From Crystallibacter degradans (GTDB lineage Bacteria; Actinomycetota; Actinomycetes; Actinomycetales; Micrococcaceae): a DNA stretch of 64,000 bases. The stretch spans positions 310,001 through 374,000 of the forward strand of contig NZ_JABBCH010000001.1 in assembly GCF_012952295.1 (NCBI RefSeq). The letters are read 5' to 3'. The notes under the pieces were generated by a model, which saw only the letters and a list, made by a program, of their open reading frames with translations, did not search any database and was not told where the DNA came from. Of the stretch, positions 26,972 through 37,574 are shown in pieces. The translations under genes and the position numbers were made by a program. Position 1 is the stretch's first letter; each line of letters begins with the position of its first letter.

Positions 26972-27955
26972 TCAGGACTTGGCTGCATCCTGCCGGCGCC
27001 AGAACGCCGCAATGAGCGCACCGGAGACGTTGTGCCACACGGAGAAGAGGGCGGCAGGCAGCGCGGATTCAGGCGTGAGGTGCTGGGCGGCCAGGCCGGC
27101 AGCAAGACCCGAATTCTGCATGCCCACCTCAATGGCCGTGGTGCGGCGCGAGGAAATCGGCAGCTTGACCAGCCGTGCGGCGCCGTAACCGAGCGCGTAG
27201 CCGAGCCCGTTGTGCAGCACCACCGCGATGAACACCAGCAGCCCTGCCGCGGCAATGGCGGCCGCACTGCCGGAAACGACGGCGATCACCACATAGGTAA
27301 TGGCCAGGACCGAGACCCAGGGCAGCAGCGGCAGCGCCTTGGCCACAAGCCCGGGCAGGAAGAAGCGTGCCACCAGGCCCAGCACCACCGGGATCAGTAC
27401 AATCTGCACGATCGATCCGGCCATGGAGGCGGCATCAACCGGCATGTACTGGTTGGCCAGCCACAAGGTCAGGACCGGCGTCAGCAGCGGCGCCAGCAAC
27501 GTTGACACCGAAGTCATCGCCACCGACAAGGCGACATCGCCCTTGGCCAGATAGGACACCACGTTGGAGGCGGTCCCGCCGGGGCAGCAGCCCACCAGGA
27601 TCACACCGGCCGCCAGAGCCGGCGGCAAACCAAGCGCCATGCTGATCAGCAGGCCCAGCAGCGGCATGATGACGAACTGCGCAATCACCCCGAGCACCAC
27701 AGGAATCGGACGCTTGGCGATCAGCGCGAAGTCCGGCGGCGTCAGGGTAAGCCCCATGCCGAACATGATGATGCCCAGTGCCGGTGTGACCAGTACTCCC
27801 CAGCCGGTGAAGGCCGAGGGGAACAAGAAAGCTACAACACCGCCGGCCAGAATCAGGATCGGGAACAGCGTGACCGCTATTGTCGCGGCCCTGTCTTCCC
27901 GGCTGGTATCGATGCTAGCGGTTGCTGTCCGCGGTGGTTCAACTGGCGAAGTCAT
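26972..27955 (-). CDS. Bile acid:sodium symporter (BASS) family transporter
   Basis: 327 residues, 9-10 membrane helices. Typical elements are IIMFGMGLTL, ILVGCCPGGTASNVVSYLAKGDVALSV (the crossover motif) and PVLTLWLANQYMPVD. The family moves organic anions, for example pantoate or pyruvate, with sodium. The ~25-residue N-terminus is Thr/Ser-rich and cytoplasmic. No partner gene suggests the substrate. It ends 24 nt from the convergent Gfo/Idh/MocA gene. Confidence 0.9.
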   Translation of the reverse strand: MTSPVEPPRTATASIDTSREDRAATIAVTLFPILILAGGVVAFLFPSAFTGWGVLVTPALGIIMFGMGLTLTPPDFALIAKRPIPVVLGVIAQFVIMPLLGLLISMALGLPPALAAGVILVGCCPGGTASNVVSYLAKGDVALSVAMTSVSTLLAPLLTPVLTLWLANQYMPVDAASMAGSIVQIVLIPVVLGLVARFFLPGLVAKALPLLPWVSVLAITYVVIAVVSGSAAAIAAAGLLVFIAVVLHNGLGYALGYGAARLVKLPISSRRTTAIEVGMQNSGLAAGLAAQHLTPESALPAALFSVWHNVSGALIAAFWRRQDAAKS

Positions 27956-28029
27956 TGCGCAAGCTTATAAATGCTCCATTCGAAACGTCCATTATGTGGA
28001 GACTTGTATCAATATACGGACGCGTGTGA

Positions 28030-28082
28030 TGCGGCCTCTTCCGGCGTTTGGCTCCCGCCAAGATCCCTGTGAAGAGGCCGCA
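28030..28082 (-). terminator. Terminator after the LAETG surface protein gene
   Basis: 12-bp stem TGCGGCCTCTTC (28030-28041) with GAAGAGGCCGCA (28071-28082), 18 nt past the stop on the minus strand. Confidence 0.75.
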
Positions 28083-28100
28083 CCGCTGCTTGTCCCTCCG

Positions 28101-29855
28101 TTAGCTCCTCATCGGTGCAACTTCCTTCCGCCTGATGGCCAGCAGGCCGCCGAGCAGAATCATCGCCATCCCGCCGAACAGCAGGTGCGTCGTAGCTGCT
28201 CCTGTCTCCGCCAGGGTTTCAGCACCGGCACCTGGCGTGCCGGTATCCGAACTACCAACAACGACGCCGGCCGCCAGCGTTCCGCTGTTGGTTCCGGTCA
28301 TGTCGCTGCTTGCGATCCGGTTAGCGGCTGCCGACACTTCAACGCCGTTGGCCGCGGCCTCACCCTGTGTCCCTGTGGCTGCCTCGCTACCATTAGCAGC
28401 AACGAAGGCAGAATCCAGAGTTCCTTCCATTCCGGGAGTTCCTTCACCGCCGGCGAGGACCCCTCGGTCTCCCACGATTCCTGCAGGCGAATCCGTGTTC
28501 GCCTCAGTTGCATCGGTTCCGGCATCAGTCCCGGTGGAGGTGTCGCCACCCGGAATCCCGGTATTGCCGGAACCCTGCGTTCCAGCTACACCGTCTCCGT
28601 CGTTGCTGTCTCCTCCGGTTGCATCTTCGTCAGTTGCATCGCCGCCGGTGACGTCTGACCCTGGAGTACCTTCACCGTCCGAGTCGGGATCTGTTGCACC
28701 CTCATCAGCGGGGTCCGATCCTGGTGTTCCGTCGGTATCCTCAGCACCGCCGGTTCCATTGCCCGCTGTTCCAGTCAGGCAGTCATTGTCACCTGTCGCA
28801 AAGCCTCCAAGGACCAGCGCGGCATCCAGACAAATATCGGCCAGTACGCTAACGCCGTCGCCAGCGTTTACAACCGTCTCCACCTCGGCAACAAGGTCTC
28901 CGGCAACATCAGTCTCGACGTTATTGAAATCATCGGTACCGATCATTTCACCGATCACCACCGTTGCGTCCGCAAGCAGGTCCGCATCGGCGTCAATGAA
29001 GCCGTCACCGTTACCACCGGTGCTGCTCTCCGCAGTGCGGCACGGCAACCCGTCCGCCGAGAGTCCGTCACCCAGCAACGCAACATCAGCATCAAGGCAA
29101 ACGTCAGCGGCAACGTCGACCAGGTTGTCTTCGTCAAGCGCCACATTTACATCCGCGGCGGCATCAACGTCGGCAGCAGCAACGTCCTCGACCACCACAT
29201 CCGCAGCGGTGTCTGCATCGGTCTCTACTGCCGGGGTTTCGTCTTTTTCTTCGGCCAGAGCGCCTTCCTCGGTGCCTACCGTCGCTTCTGCTTCTATATC
29301 CGCAACCGCTTCCACCTCCGCTTTCGTCGCCTGAGGTTCCTCGGCAACCCCGTAATCCTGTTCTGCTATCCCGACGGCAACGTCAGCATCCACAACCACG
29401 GTTGACTCAGGTTCGACGGCCTCAAGTTCGGCTGCATTGGTGTAGTCCGGCGCTGCCTCACTGACCTCGACTTCCGCATCCGCAACGACAGCGGCAGCGG
29501 CAGAATCGGTCGAGTTGGCAGGCCCTACCTCTACGGGAGCGGCGTACTCAACCGCGTCGCCGCCTAGATCAACGTCGGCCACAACATCGATCACCGCCTC
29601 AGCTCCAAGCAGTTCGGCGTCAAGATCCGCGTCTGCCTCAAGACCGAGGACATGTGCGTCCACGTCCGCTACGGCATCGAGCCCGACATCGTCGGTGATC
29701 ACATCCAGGTCCGCTTCAACTGCCACTGTGCTGTCCGGAGCAACCGCAGTCTCCGGTGGTTCAGATTCCGCGGCTGAAGCAGCCGCGGTACCGAGGACCA
29801 TAAGTCCTCCGCTAAAGACGACGCTGCACAGCGCCGTCCGCATTGTTCTACGCAT
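28101..29855 (-). CDS. Secreted, highly acidic surface protein with LAETG sorting signal
   Basis: 584 residues. Signal peptide (MRRTMRTALCSVVFSGG to ASAA), then an Ala/Val/Asp/Glu-rich region with many ADVD- and VDADV-like stretches. Two related modules follow, each with a Cys pair: ADVCLDADVALLGDG with a second Cys 18 residues on, and ADICLDAALVLGG with a second Cys 16 residues on. A Gly/Asp/Thr-rich linker comes next. The C-terminus is a cell-wall sorting signal: LAETG at 548-552, a hydrophobic helix, and an RRK tail. LAxTG signals are used by class E sortases of high-GC Gram-positives. The Cys-paired modules faintly recall chaplins. No enzymatic domain is seen. AGGAGAAG precedes the start. 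Function unknown; probably a structural wall protein. Confidence 0.85.
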   Translation of the reverse strand: MRRTMRTALCSVVFSGGLMVLGTAAASAAESEPPETAVAPDSTVAVEADLDVITDDVGLDAVADVDAHVLGLEADADLDAELLGAEAVIDVVADVDLGGDAVEYAAPVEVGPANSTDSAAAAVVADAEVEVSEAAPDYTNAAELEAVEPESTVVVDADVAVGIAEQDYGVAEEPQATKAEVEAVADIEAEATVGTEEGALAEEKDETPAVETDADTAADVVVEDVAAADVDAAADVNVALDEDNLVDVAADVCLDADVALLGDGLSADGLPCRTAESSTGGNGDGFIDADADLLADATVVIGEMIGTDDFNNVETDVAGDLVAEVETVVNAGDGVSVLADICLDAALVLGGFATGDNDCLTGTAGNGTGGAEDTDGTPGSDPADEGATDPDSDGEGTPGSDVTGGDATDEDATGGDSNDGDGVAGTQGSGNTGIPGGDTSTGTDAGTDATEANTDSPAGIVGDRGVLAGGEGTPGMEGTLDSAFVAANGSEAATGTQGEAAANGVEVSAAANRIASSDMTGTNSGTLAAGVVVGSSDTGTPGAGAETLAETGAATTHLLFGGMAMILLGGLLAIRRKEVAPMRS

Positions 29856-29942
29856 GGTTCTTCTCCTGATTGAATCTGTTGCCGCCCGTTGCGGGTGGCA
29901 GTGGTCCGTGTGCTGCCAGCAAGCGGGCAGCGTGGACCGGAA

Positions 29943-31040
29943 TCAATCAGGAGAGGAACCGGGATCCGAAGAGCGTGAAGCGGGCAGACTCCAAGCCGAG
30001 CCATCGGCAGTACCCGAATTGGCTAACGGCGGGAGCAGATTAGAAAAAGGGACGTCAGCAGCGCTCTGGCCGCCGGAGGCACTTCCGCCAGCGGCAGCAG
30101 TGCCGTTTCCGCCAACGCCCGCTGGGACGGCGTTCGGAGGAGCCGCGACGGGCTGGCCGGGATACGATTCCCTCGCCGCACCAAGGGCATCCTGATCCGC
30201 GACCGCCGAAGATGTTGGGGCCATTTGGACCAAGAACTGCGCCGGAATTGGTCGAAGCTCCGCCGGAGCGTGCGCTGCTTCGCGCTCATCCTCCTGGGGG
30301 TTGCCCGATGCGCCAGCGACGGAATCGGCGGGAACAACTTCAACCGGGCCATTCGCCAGTTGGTTGGCGGGAACCTCAACTGCCCCAACCGGGACCGATA
30401 ATGCATCCGCGGTCAGGCCGGCTTCGACCGCACTAATCGTTTCGTTCGAGCCAGCAGTTTCGCCGGCCAACCCAGCGGCTTTTACTGCGTCAACGATCGG
30501 TTCAGCTGTCTCTTCGACCGGATCGACAACGGGAGCAGCAGCTTCGATCACCGGAGCGGTAACAGGTGCTGCTACGTCGACGACAGGTGCGACAACAGGT
30601 GCCGCGGCTTCGAGAACCGGAGTGATTACCGACTGCACAGCGGGAGTGCCCGCTTCAACGACAGGCTCCACGACGTCCGCAGCGGTTTCGAGCACCGGTT
30701 CGGTCATGGGCGCGGCTGATTCAAGGACAGGAGCGGCGGCCTTTTCGACAACCGGGGCGACCTCTTCCGTCACGGCCGCAAGTTCGTCGGTAACGGGCGC
30801 CAGCTTCCCCGCCACTGCCCCGACGTTGTCGGTAACGGGTATGAGCTCCTCGGTGAGCGCCGCCGTCGTGCTTTGTGTTTCTGAACTGAGCACTTCGGCC
30901 AGAAGGCCGTCGTCAGCGTTTGCGGCACTCGCGCCGGCGATCCCGAAAAGGGCGAATCCGGCGGTGGCGGCAGCTGTGAGCACGACCTTGCGCACGAGGA
31001 CGGGCACACGGGACAGCGGCTCAACGCGCACCGTGACCAC
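29943..31040 (-). CDS. Secreted Ala/Val/Pro/Glu repeat protein
   Basis: 365 residues. Signal peptide with cleavage near ASAANADD. Residues ~55-195 are a chain of imperfect 10-12-residue repeats on the pattern APVV(E/D)PV(V/I)EAA (AAPVVAPVVDVAAP, AAPVVDPVEETAEP). They probably form amphipathic helices or an extended stalk. The rest is Pro/Ala/Ser/Gly-rich with no Cys and no sorting motif. It lies 87 nt upstream of the LAETG protein on the same strand, so the two are likely cotranscribed. The stop and the next gene's ribosome binding region form an inverted repeat (CTCCTGATTGA at 29863-29873, TCAATCAGGAG at 29943-29953). GTG and ATG starts near 31040 are alternatives. Family not recognised. Confidence 0.75.
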   Translation of the reverse strand: MVTVRVEPLSRVPVLVRKVVLTAAATAGFALFGIAGASAANADDGLLAEVLSSETQSTTAALTEELIPVTDNVGAVAGKLAPVTDELAAVTEEVAPVVEKAAAPVLESAAPMTEPVLETAADVVEPVVEAGTPAVQSVITPVLEAAAPVVAPVVDVAAPVTAPVIEAAAPVVDPVEETAEPIVDAVKAAGLAGETAGSNETISAVEAGLTADALSVPVGAVEVPANQLANGPVEVVPADSVAGASGNPQEDEREAAHAPAELRPIPAQFLVQMAPTSSAVADQDALGAARESYPGQPVAAPPNAVPAGVGGNGTAAAGGSASGGQSAADVPFSNLLPPLANSGTADGSAWSLPASRSSDPGSSPD

Positions 31041-31119
31041 CCCCGTGACGACCAGTTTTGCTTCCGAATTTCAGGCTACGTCCGTTGCGACCACCCGTCC
31101 AGAGGATTGGGTGAATCGG

Positions 31120-31148
31120 TTAGTCATTTGTTCGCTGACAGCTATCAA
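31120..31148 (+). promoter_or_regulatory. Probable hsp20 promoter
   Basis: TTAGTC (31120-31125), 17-nt spacer, TATCAA (31143-31148). Transcription would start near the left arm of CIRCE, the usual arrangement for HrcA control. Matches are moderate. Confidence 0.4.
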
Positions 31149-31153
31149 AAGAG

Positions 31154-31180
31154 TTAGCACTCCTCCTACCTGAGTGCTAA
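31154..31180 (+). promoter_or_regulatory. CIRCE element (HrcA operator)
   Basis: TTAGCACTC (31154-31162), 9-nt spacer, GAGTGCTAA (31172-31180): a perfect match to the CIRCE consensus. HrcA binding represses heat-shock genes at normal temperature. It lies 91 nt upstream of the hsp20 start. Confidence 0.95.
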
Positions 31181-31271
31181 TCTATAAACGTAGTTGAGCG
31201 AAGGTGACTCAACCATGGAGAGCCAAGACAACCGCTCCGTACGGGGCGTTGGTGCGAAGGAGTTGATGACA

Positions 31272-31733
31272 ATGGCCATGAAGTTTGACCCATTCCGTGA
31301 ACTGGACCGCGTCGCCGGAGCCCTGCTGGAAAACCGCCCGGGCCTGCGGCTAATGCCGATGGATCTGTACCGCGACGGGGACCACTACATTCTGAACGCT
31401 GACCTGCCTGGCATCGATCCGGGATCCGTTGACATTGACGTCGACGGGCAGCTGCTGACCATCCGGGCCGAGCGCACTGTGCGAGGCGCGGAAGGCGTCA
31501 AGTGGCTCACCCGCGAGCGCGAAGGCGGCTCATTCCTGCGCCAGCTCAACCTGGGCCAGGGCATCGACATCGATGCCATCTCGGCCCGGTACGAAAATGG
31601 CGTGCTCGCGGTGTCCATCCCTGTCAGCGAGAAGGCCAAGCCGCGCAAGATCGAGGTTGTCACCGGAGCGGCTGAAACCGTGGCGGTGGATAGCGCCGAA
31701 GCTACCGACGACCAGAAGTCAGTGGAGGCGTAA
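31272..31733 (+). CDS. hsp20: Hsp20/alpha-crystallin-family small heat-shock protein
   Basis: 153 residues from ATG 31272, placed by AAGGAG 9 nt upstream; further in-frame codons extend to 31194 but lack such a site. The alpha-crystallin domain runs from ~residue 35 (MPMDLYRDGDHYILNADLPGI) to ~125 and includes GVLAVSIPV, the usual A-x-x-x-n-GVL motif. The short N-terminus FDPFRELDRV is typical. It is an ATP-independent holdase. Regulation by HrcA is indicated by the perfect CIRCE upstream; many actinobacteria use HspR/HAIR for hsp20 instead, so this is worth noting. The C-terminus lacks a clear IXI motif. Confidence 0.93.
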   Translation: MAMKFDPFRELDRVAGALLENRPGLRLMPMDLYRDGDHYILNADLPGIDPGSVDIDVDGQLLTIRAERTVRGAEGVKWLTREREGGSFLRQLNLGQGIDIDAISARYENGVLAVSIPVSEKAKPRKIEVVTGAAETVAVDSAEATDDQKSVEA

Positions 31734-31750
31734 TTCCCTGTCGGCGTGTA

Positions 31751-31786
31751 GTGCGGCCCCTTGCCCTTCCGGGTGCGGGGCCGCAC
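31751..31786 (+). terminator. Terminator after hsp20
   Basis: 10-bp stem GTGCGGCCCC (31751-31760) with GGGGCCGCAC (31777-31786), 18 nt after the stop. Confidence 0.75.
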
Positions 31787-31858
31787 CCTTGTGTGGCTGG
31801 CTATCACTGATGGCCTGCCACCCTATACAAGGTGCCTGTGTGATGGTTACCTTCAAGC

Positions 31859-33337
31859 ATGGGCTCAGAAGTCAAAACCAAGACGTTCAGCCGTGAGCAG
31901 CGCACCCGCTACCGTGAACGTCTGCTGGAAAACCTGGAAAGCTTTGGGCATTATCTAGCCACTGCCGACTTCGCCGGAACAGGTTCCATTGGCATGGAGC
32001 TGGAGCTGAACCTGACCAATGCGGACTGCTCCCCCGCGCTGCGCAACTCCGCGGTGCTCGAAGCCATCGCCGATCCCGCTTTCCAGACCGAGATCGGCGC
32101 CTTCAACATTGAGCTCAACCATCCTGCCCTCGCCGTGGCCGGCCGCGGGCTGGAGGAGCTCGAGAACAGCCTGCGCGACCAGTTGAACCAGGCGGACGAA
32201 CGCGCCGCATCGGCGAAGGCCCGCATCCTCATGATCGGTATCCTGCCCACGCTCAAACGCGCCCTCGTGGAAGACATGTCCTGGCTCAGCGCCGGCAAGC
32301 GTTATGCCGCCCTTAATACTTCGGTGCTGCAGGCCCGCGGCGAAGACGTGCTGATGGACGTGCGGGGAATCGAATCGCTGTCCTTTTATGCCAAGAACAT
32401 TGCGCCGGAAGCCGCCTGTACCAGCGTGCAGTTGCACCTGCAGGTCCAGCCGGCCGAATTCGCGCCGGTATGGAACGCGGCCCAGATCGTTGCCGGACCG
32501 CAGGTGGCGCTGGCGGCGAATTCACCGGTGTTCATGGAGAAGCTGCTCTGGCACGAGACGCGGATCGAAGTGTTCAAGCAGTCGATCGACACGCGGCCGC
32601 CTGAAATGCGCAACCAGGGCGTCCGGCCCCGCGTGTGGTTCGGCGAGCGGTGGATCACCTCGATTTTCGACCTGTTCGAAGAGAACGTGCGCTACTTCCC
32701 GGCCCTGCTGCCGGAACTTTCGCGGACCAGCGGCAAACAGACCAAGGCCGGCGCGCCGCTGTTGCCGGAACTCCGCCTGCACAACGGCACCGTCTACCGC
32801 TGGAACCGCCCCATCTACGATCCTGGTGAAGCCATACCGAATCTGCGGCTCGAAAACCGTTTGCTTCCTGCCGGGCCTACGGTGGTGGATACCGTTGCCA
32901 ATGCTGCCTTCTTCTTCGGGTTGGTCCGGATGCTCAGGACGGCGGACCGGCCGCTGTGGTCCCGGCTCGCGTTCAAGAGCGCGGCCGATAACTTCATCAC
33001 CTGTGCCAAGCAGGGCCTGGAAGCGACCGTCTACTGGCCGGGCATCGGAGACATTCCCGTAGTGGAGCTGATCATCCGCCACCTGCTGCCGCTGGCCGCC
33101 GACGGACTGGCCGATCTTCGGGTGGCCCCGGATCTGATCGACCGGTACATGGAGATCCTGCGCGCCCGCGCCCAGACGGAACAGAACGGCGCCAACTGGC
33201 AGATCAAGACCCTGCGGCTGCTCGAGGCAGGCGGGCTGGACCGTCCGGCCGCGCTGGCCGAGATGACACGGCAGTATTCGCACAACATGCACACCAACGA
33301 GCCGGTGCACACGTGGCCGGTAGAGGGTGCGGGGTAG
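31859..33337 (+). CDS. Glutamate-cysteine ligase family protein (GCS2 type)
   Basis: 492 residues. The GCS2 fold is indicated by GSIGMELELNLTNAD near the N-terminus, IGAFNIELNHPALAV, and the later TSVQLHLQVQP and NRPIYDPGEAI segments. Members ligate glutamate to an amine, usually cysteine, with ATP. Actinobacteria of this group make mycothiol, so the product may be gamma-glutamylcysteine for another use (ergothioneine EgtA is one possibility), or another gamma-glutamyl amide. No egt genes are nearby. The start ATG 31859 has no Shine-Dalgarno sequence; TACCTT lies 5 nt upstream, compatible with a leaderless message. Confidence 0.8.
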   Translation: MGSEVKTKTFSREQRTRYRERLLENLESFGHYLATADFAGTGSIGMELELNLTNADCSPALRNSAVLEAIADPAFQTEIGAFNIELNHPALAVAGRGLEELENSLRDQLNQADERAASAKARILMIGILPTLKRALVEDMSWLSAGKRYAALNTSVLQARGEDVLMDVRGIESLSFYAKNIAPEAACTSVQLHLQVQPAEFAPVWNAAQIVAGPQVALAANSPVFMEKLLWHETRIEVFKQSIDTRPPEMRNQGVRPRVWFGERWITSIFDLFEENVRYFPALLPELSRTSGKQTKAGAPLLPELRLHNGTVYRWNRPIYDPGEAIPNLRLENRLLPAGPTVVDTVANAAFFFGLVRMLRTADRPLWSRLAFKSAADNFITCAKQGLEATVYWPGIGDIPVVELIIRHLLPLAADGLADLRVAPDLIDRYMEILRARAQTEQNGANWQIKTLRLLEAGGLDRPAALAEMTRQYSHNMHTNEPVHTWPVEGAG

Positions 33338-33349
33338 TTAGATCTGCCG

Positions 33350-34600
33350 TTAGCCCCGCTCGGTCCGCGGGCCCGCCACAGCTGCCTCGGCTTCCGGTGG
33401 GCTGCTGTCAGAACCGTCCGCCTCTGCGTCCCCCTCCGATTGGACCGGGAAGACCACGTCCCGCAGATAACGCAGTACGACAATTCCCACTGCTGTTGTC
33501 GGTACCGAGAGGAAAGCCCCGACGATGCCGAAAAGGGTGCCGCCGACCGTTACGGAGGCCAGCACCACGGCCGGGTGGATCTTCAGTCTGGTTCCCACCA
33601 GGAACGGCTGCAGGAGGTTGCTCTCCAACTGCTGAACCACAATCACCACGCCGAGCACGATCAGGGCCGTGACCCAGCCGTGGGAGATCAGGGCGATCAA
33701 GGCGGCCAGCAAGCCCGTTGCCACAGCACCGACCACCGGGATGAAGGCCGCAATAAAGATCAGCACGGTCAAGGGGAAGGCCAGCGGAATGCCCAAGATA
33801 AACAGGGCGGCGCCGATGAAGACCGCGTCGACCAGGGCAACGGCGGCCTGGGCCGAGATGTAGCCGGACAGGGTCTGCCAGGCGCGGGAGGTCACCGCGG
33901 CGGCGTGGACGTAGACCTTCGCGTCCGTCCACCGGCTGGTCCAGGCGAGGAAGCGGTCGCCGTCTTTGAGGCAGAAGAACGTAAAGACCAGAACCAGGAT
34001 AAAGATGACCGCGCCCGAAGTGATGGCCCCCAGTCCGGTGGTGATTCCGGAGACGATTCCGCCGGCGTGCTCGCGGATCTGGGATACTGCGGTGTCCAGC
34101 AGCGAATTCAGGTCCGCGTTTTCAAGATTGAACGGCGGTCCGGCCAGAAACTGCGTGATCTGCCCGAGGTTCTCGCGCGCCCTTCCGGCCAGCCCCGCGG
34201 TTCCCGAGGCGAGCGACGGAATCACCAGCATCAGCACTCCGACAACGGCAGCCAGCGCCGCGAGCACAGTGACAAAGGCCGCCAGCGCCTTAGGCATGAT
34301 GCGCCGGACCAGACGGTTCACCGGCCACAGGATGCTGGCCAGCAGCAGGGCCAGGATCGTCGGGAAAACCACCGACCACAGCGAACGCACCAGCCACCAG
34401 GCCAGCACCAGGCCGATGGCGATGACAACGGCCCGGCCAGTCCACCGAGCCGTGCGGTCAACGCCGGCGGCGAAAATCCCCCGCGGTTCCTGCGGCTTCA
34501 CCCCGGGTCCGGTGGCTGACTCCACGGCGTCCGGATCGGCTTTCAGGGTCCTAGTCACCGACCGGGCGGTCGATGCTTGGCGCTTCGGAATAAATCGCAT
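33350..34600 (-). CDS. AI-2E family transporter (PerM/YdiK-like)
   Basis: 416 residues from ATG 34600, chosen for AGGATAGGAAGC just upstream. A cytoplasmic ~65-residue N-terminus is followed by 7-8 membrane segments and the family motif LGIPLAFPLTVLIFIAAFIPVVGAVATG split across two helices. The C-terminus is a Glu/Ala/Ser-rich tail. Family members include the TqsA autoinducer exporter and Na+/H+ antiporters, so the substrate is open. Convergent with the GCS2 gene, whose stop lies 12 nt away. Confidence 0.87.
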   Translation of the reverse strand: MRFIPKRQASTARSVTRTLKADPDAVESATGPGVKPQEPRGIFAAGVDRTARWTGRAVVIAIGLVLAWWLVRSLWSVVFPTILALLLASILWPVNRLVRRIMPKALAAFVTVLAALAAVVGVLMLVIPSLASGTAGLAGRARENLGQITQFLAGPPFNLENADLNSLLDTAVSQIREHAGGIVSGITTGLGAITSGAVIFILVLVFTFFCLKDGDRFLAWTSRWTDAKVYVHAAAVTSRAWQTLSGYISAQAAVALVDAVFIGAALFILGIPLAFPLTVLIFIAAFIPVVGAVATGLLAALIALISHGWVTALIVLGVVIVVQQLESNLLQPFLVGTRLKIHPAVVLASVTVGGTLFGIVGAFLSVPTTAVGIVVLRYLRDVVFPVQSEGDAEADGSDSSPPEAEAAVAGPRTERG

Positions 34601-34736
34601 GCTTCCTATCCTGCCGCACTTGGGCAACGGATCCGGTACCTCATGCCAACCGGACCGCTACGTCATCGAATTTCCGCGGCGATCATGTCCTCGAGCTTCC
34701 CGCTCCCGCTACTTCGGCCTGTTCCTTGAAAACGAA

Positions 34737-34788
34737 GTACGACGACGGCCCGCACCTTTCGTTCAATAGGTGCGGGCCGTCGTCGTAC
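34737..34788 (-). terminator. Terminator of icd (21-bp perfect stem)
   Basis: Perfect 21-bp inverted repeat, 34737-34757 with 34768-34788, loop of 10 nt, arms beginning GTACGACGACGGCC. The minus-strand side continues into TTCGTTTTC, so it terminates icd; it lies 31 nt past the icd stop. Confidence 0.88.
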
Positions 34789-34819
34789 GCTTCAGGCTTT
34801 TGGCTGTACCTGGTCGGCG

Positions 34820-37054
<2,235 letters not shown>

Positions 37055-37206
37055 CTAAGGTCTACGGAACTCTGTAAATCCTGTGTGAATTCACCATCTA
37101 ACTTACCCGAGGAGGCCGCTTCGATCCCTATCGTGGCCCGATATAGGCCATTTCATGACCGCGCTCCCGCCGCGCCAAGCAGGCGGGTCGCTTTGATTCT
37201 CGGCGG

Positions 37207-37467
37207 CTAGAACCCGCTGCCCGGTCCGAAGATCTGGCCGCGGCGCACATCATTGCTGTGCTCCAGGTGAGTGTCCCGCATGGCACCCCCGGGTGCTTCC
37301 GCTTCGCGGGCAGTTGCCAGCTCCTGCGCGGAGCGGGAACGCGGCTTCCTGAACCGGGGCACCAGCCAAAAGGCCAGCGCCGCCGCCACGATAATGAGTA
37401 CGACGGCGAGACCGATCCATACGTTGGACGAGTAATCGGCCGATTCAACGGTCTGCAGCGGAAGCAC
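37207..37467 (-). CDS. Small single-span membrane protein
   Basis: 86 residues. A short extracellular N-terminus, one helix (VWIGLAVVLIIVAAALAFWLV), then a basic patch (PRFRKPRSRS) and a soluble ~45-residue cytoplasmic tail with a Gly-Pro-Gly end. Coding bias fits the neighbours. It lies between icd and purH on the same strand. No named family; similar small proteins are common in this group. Start at ATG 37467 without a strong ribosome binding site. Confidence 0.6.
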   Translation of the reverse strand: MLPLQTVESADYSSNVWIGLAVVLIIVAAALAFWLVPRFRKPRSRSAQELATAREAEAPGGAMRDTHLEHSNDVRRGQIFGPGSGF

Positions 37468-37574
37468 GGCAACCCCTTAAACGCCGTTGCCGGGCACAAC
37501 GGTTGCTTTGAACCTAGGTGCCCGGCACAGCGCTGGCAAGGGGTGTCGGCCAGACTTGCCAATAGCGGAACTGT

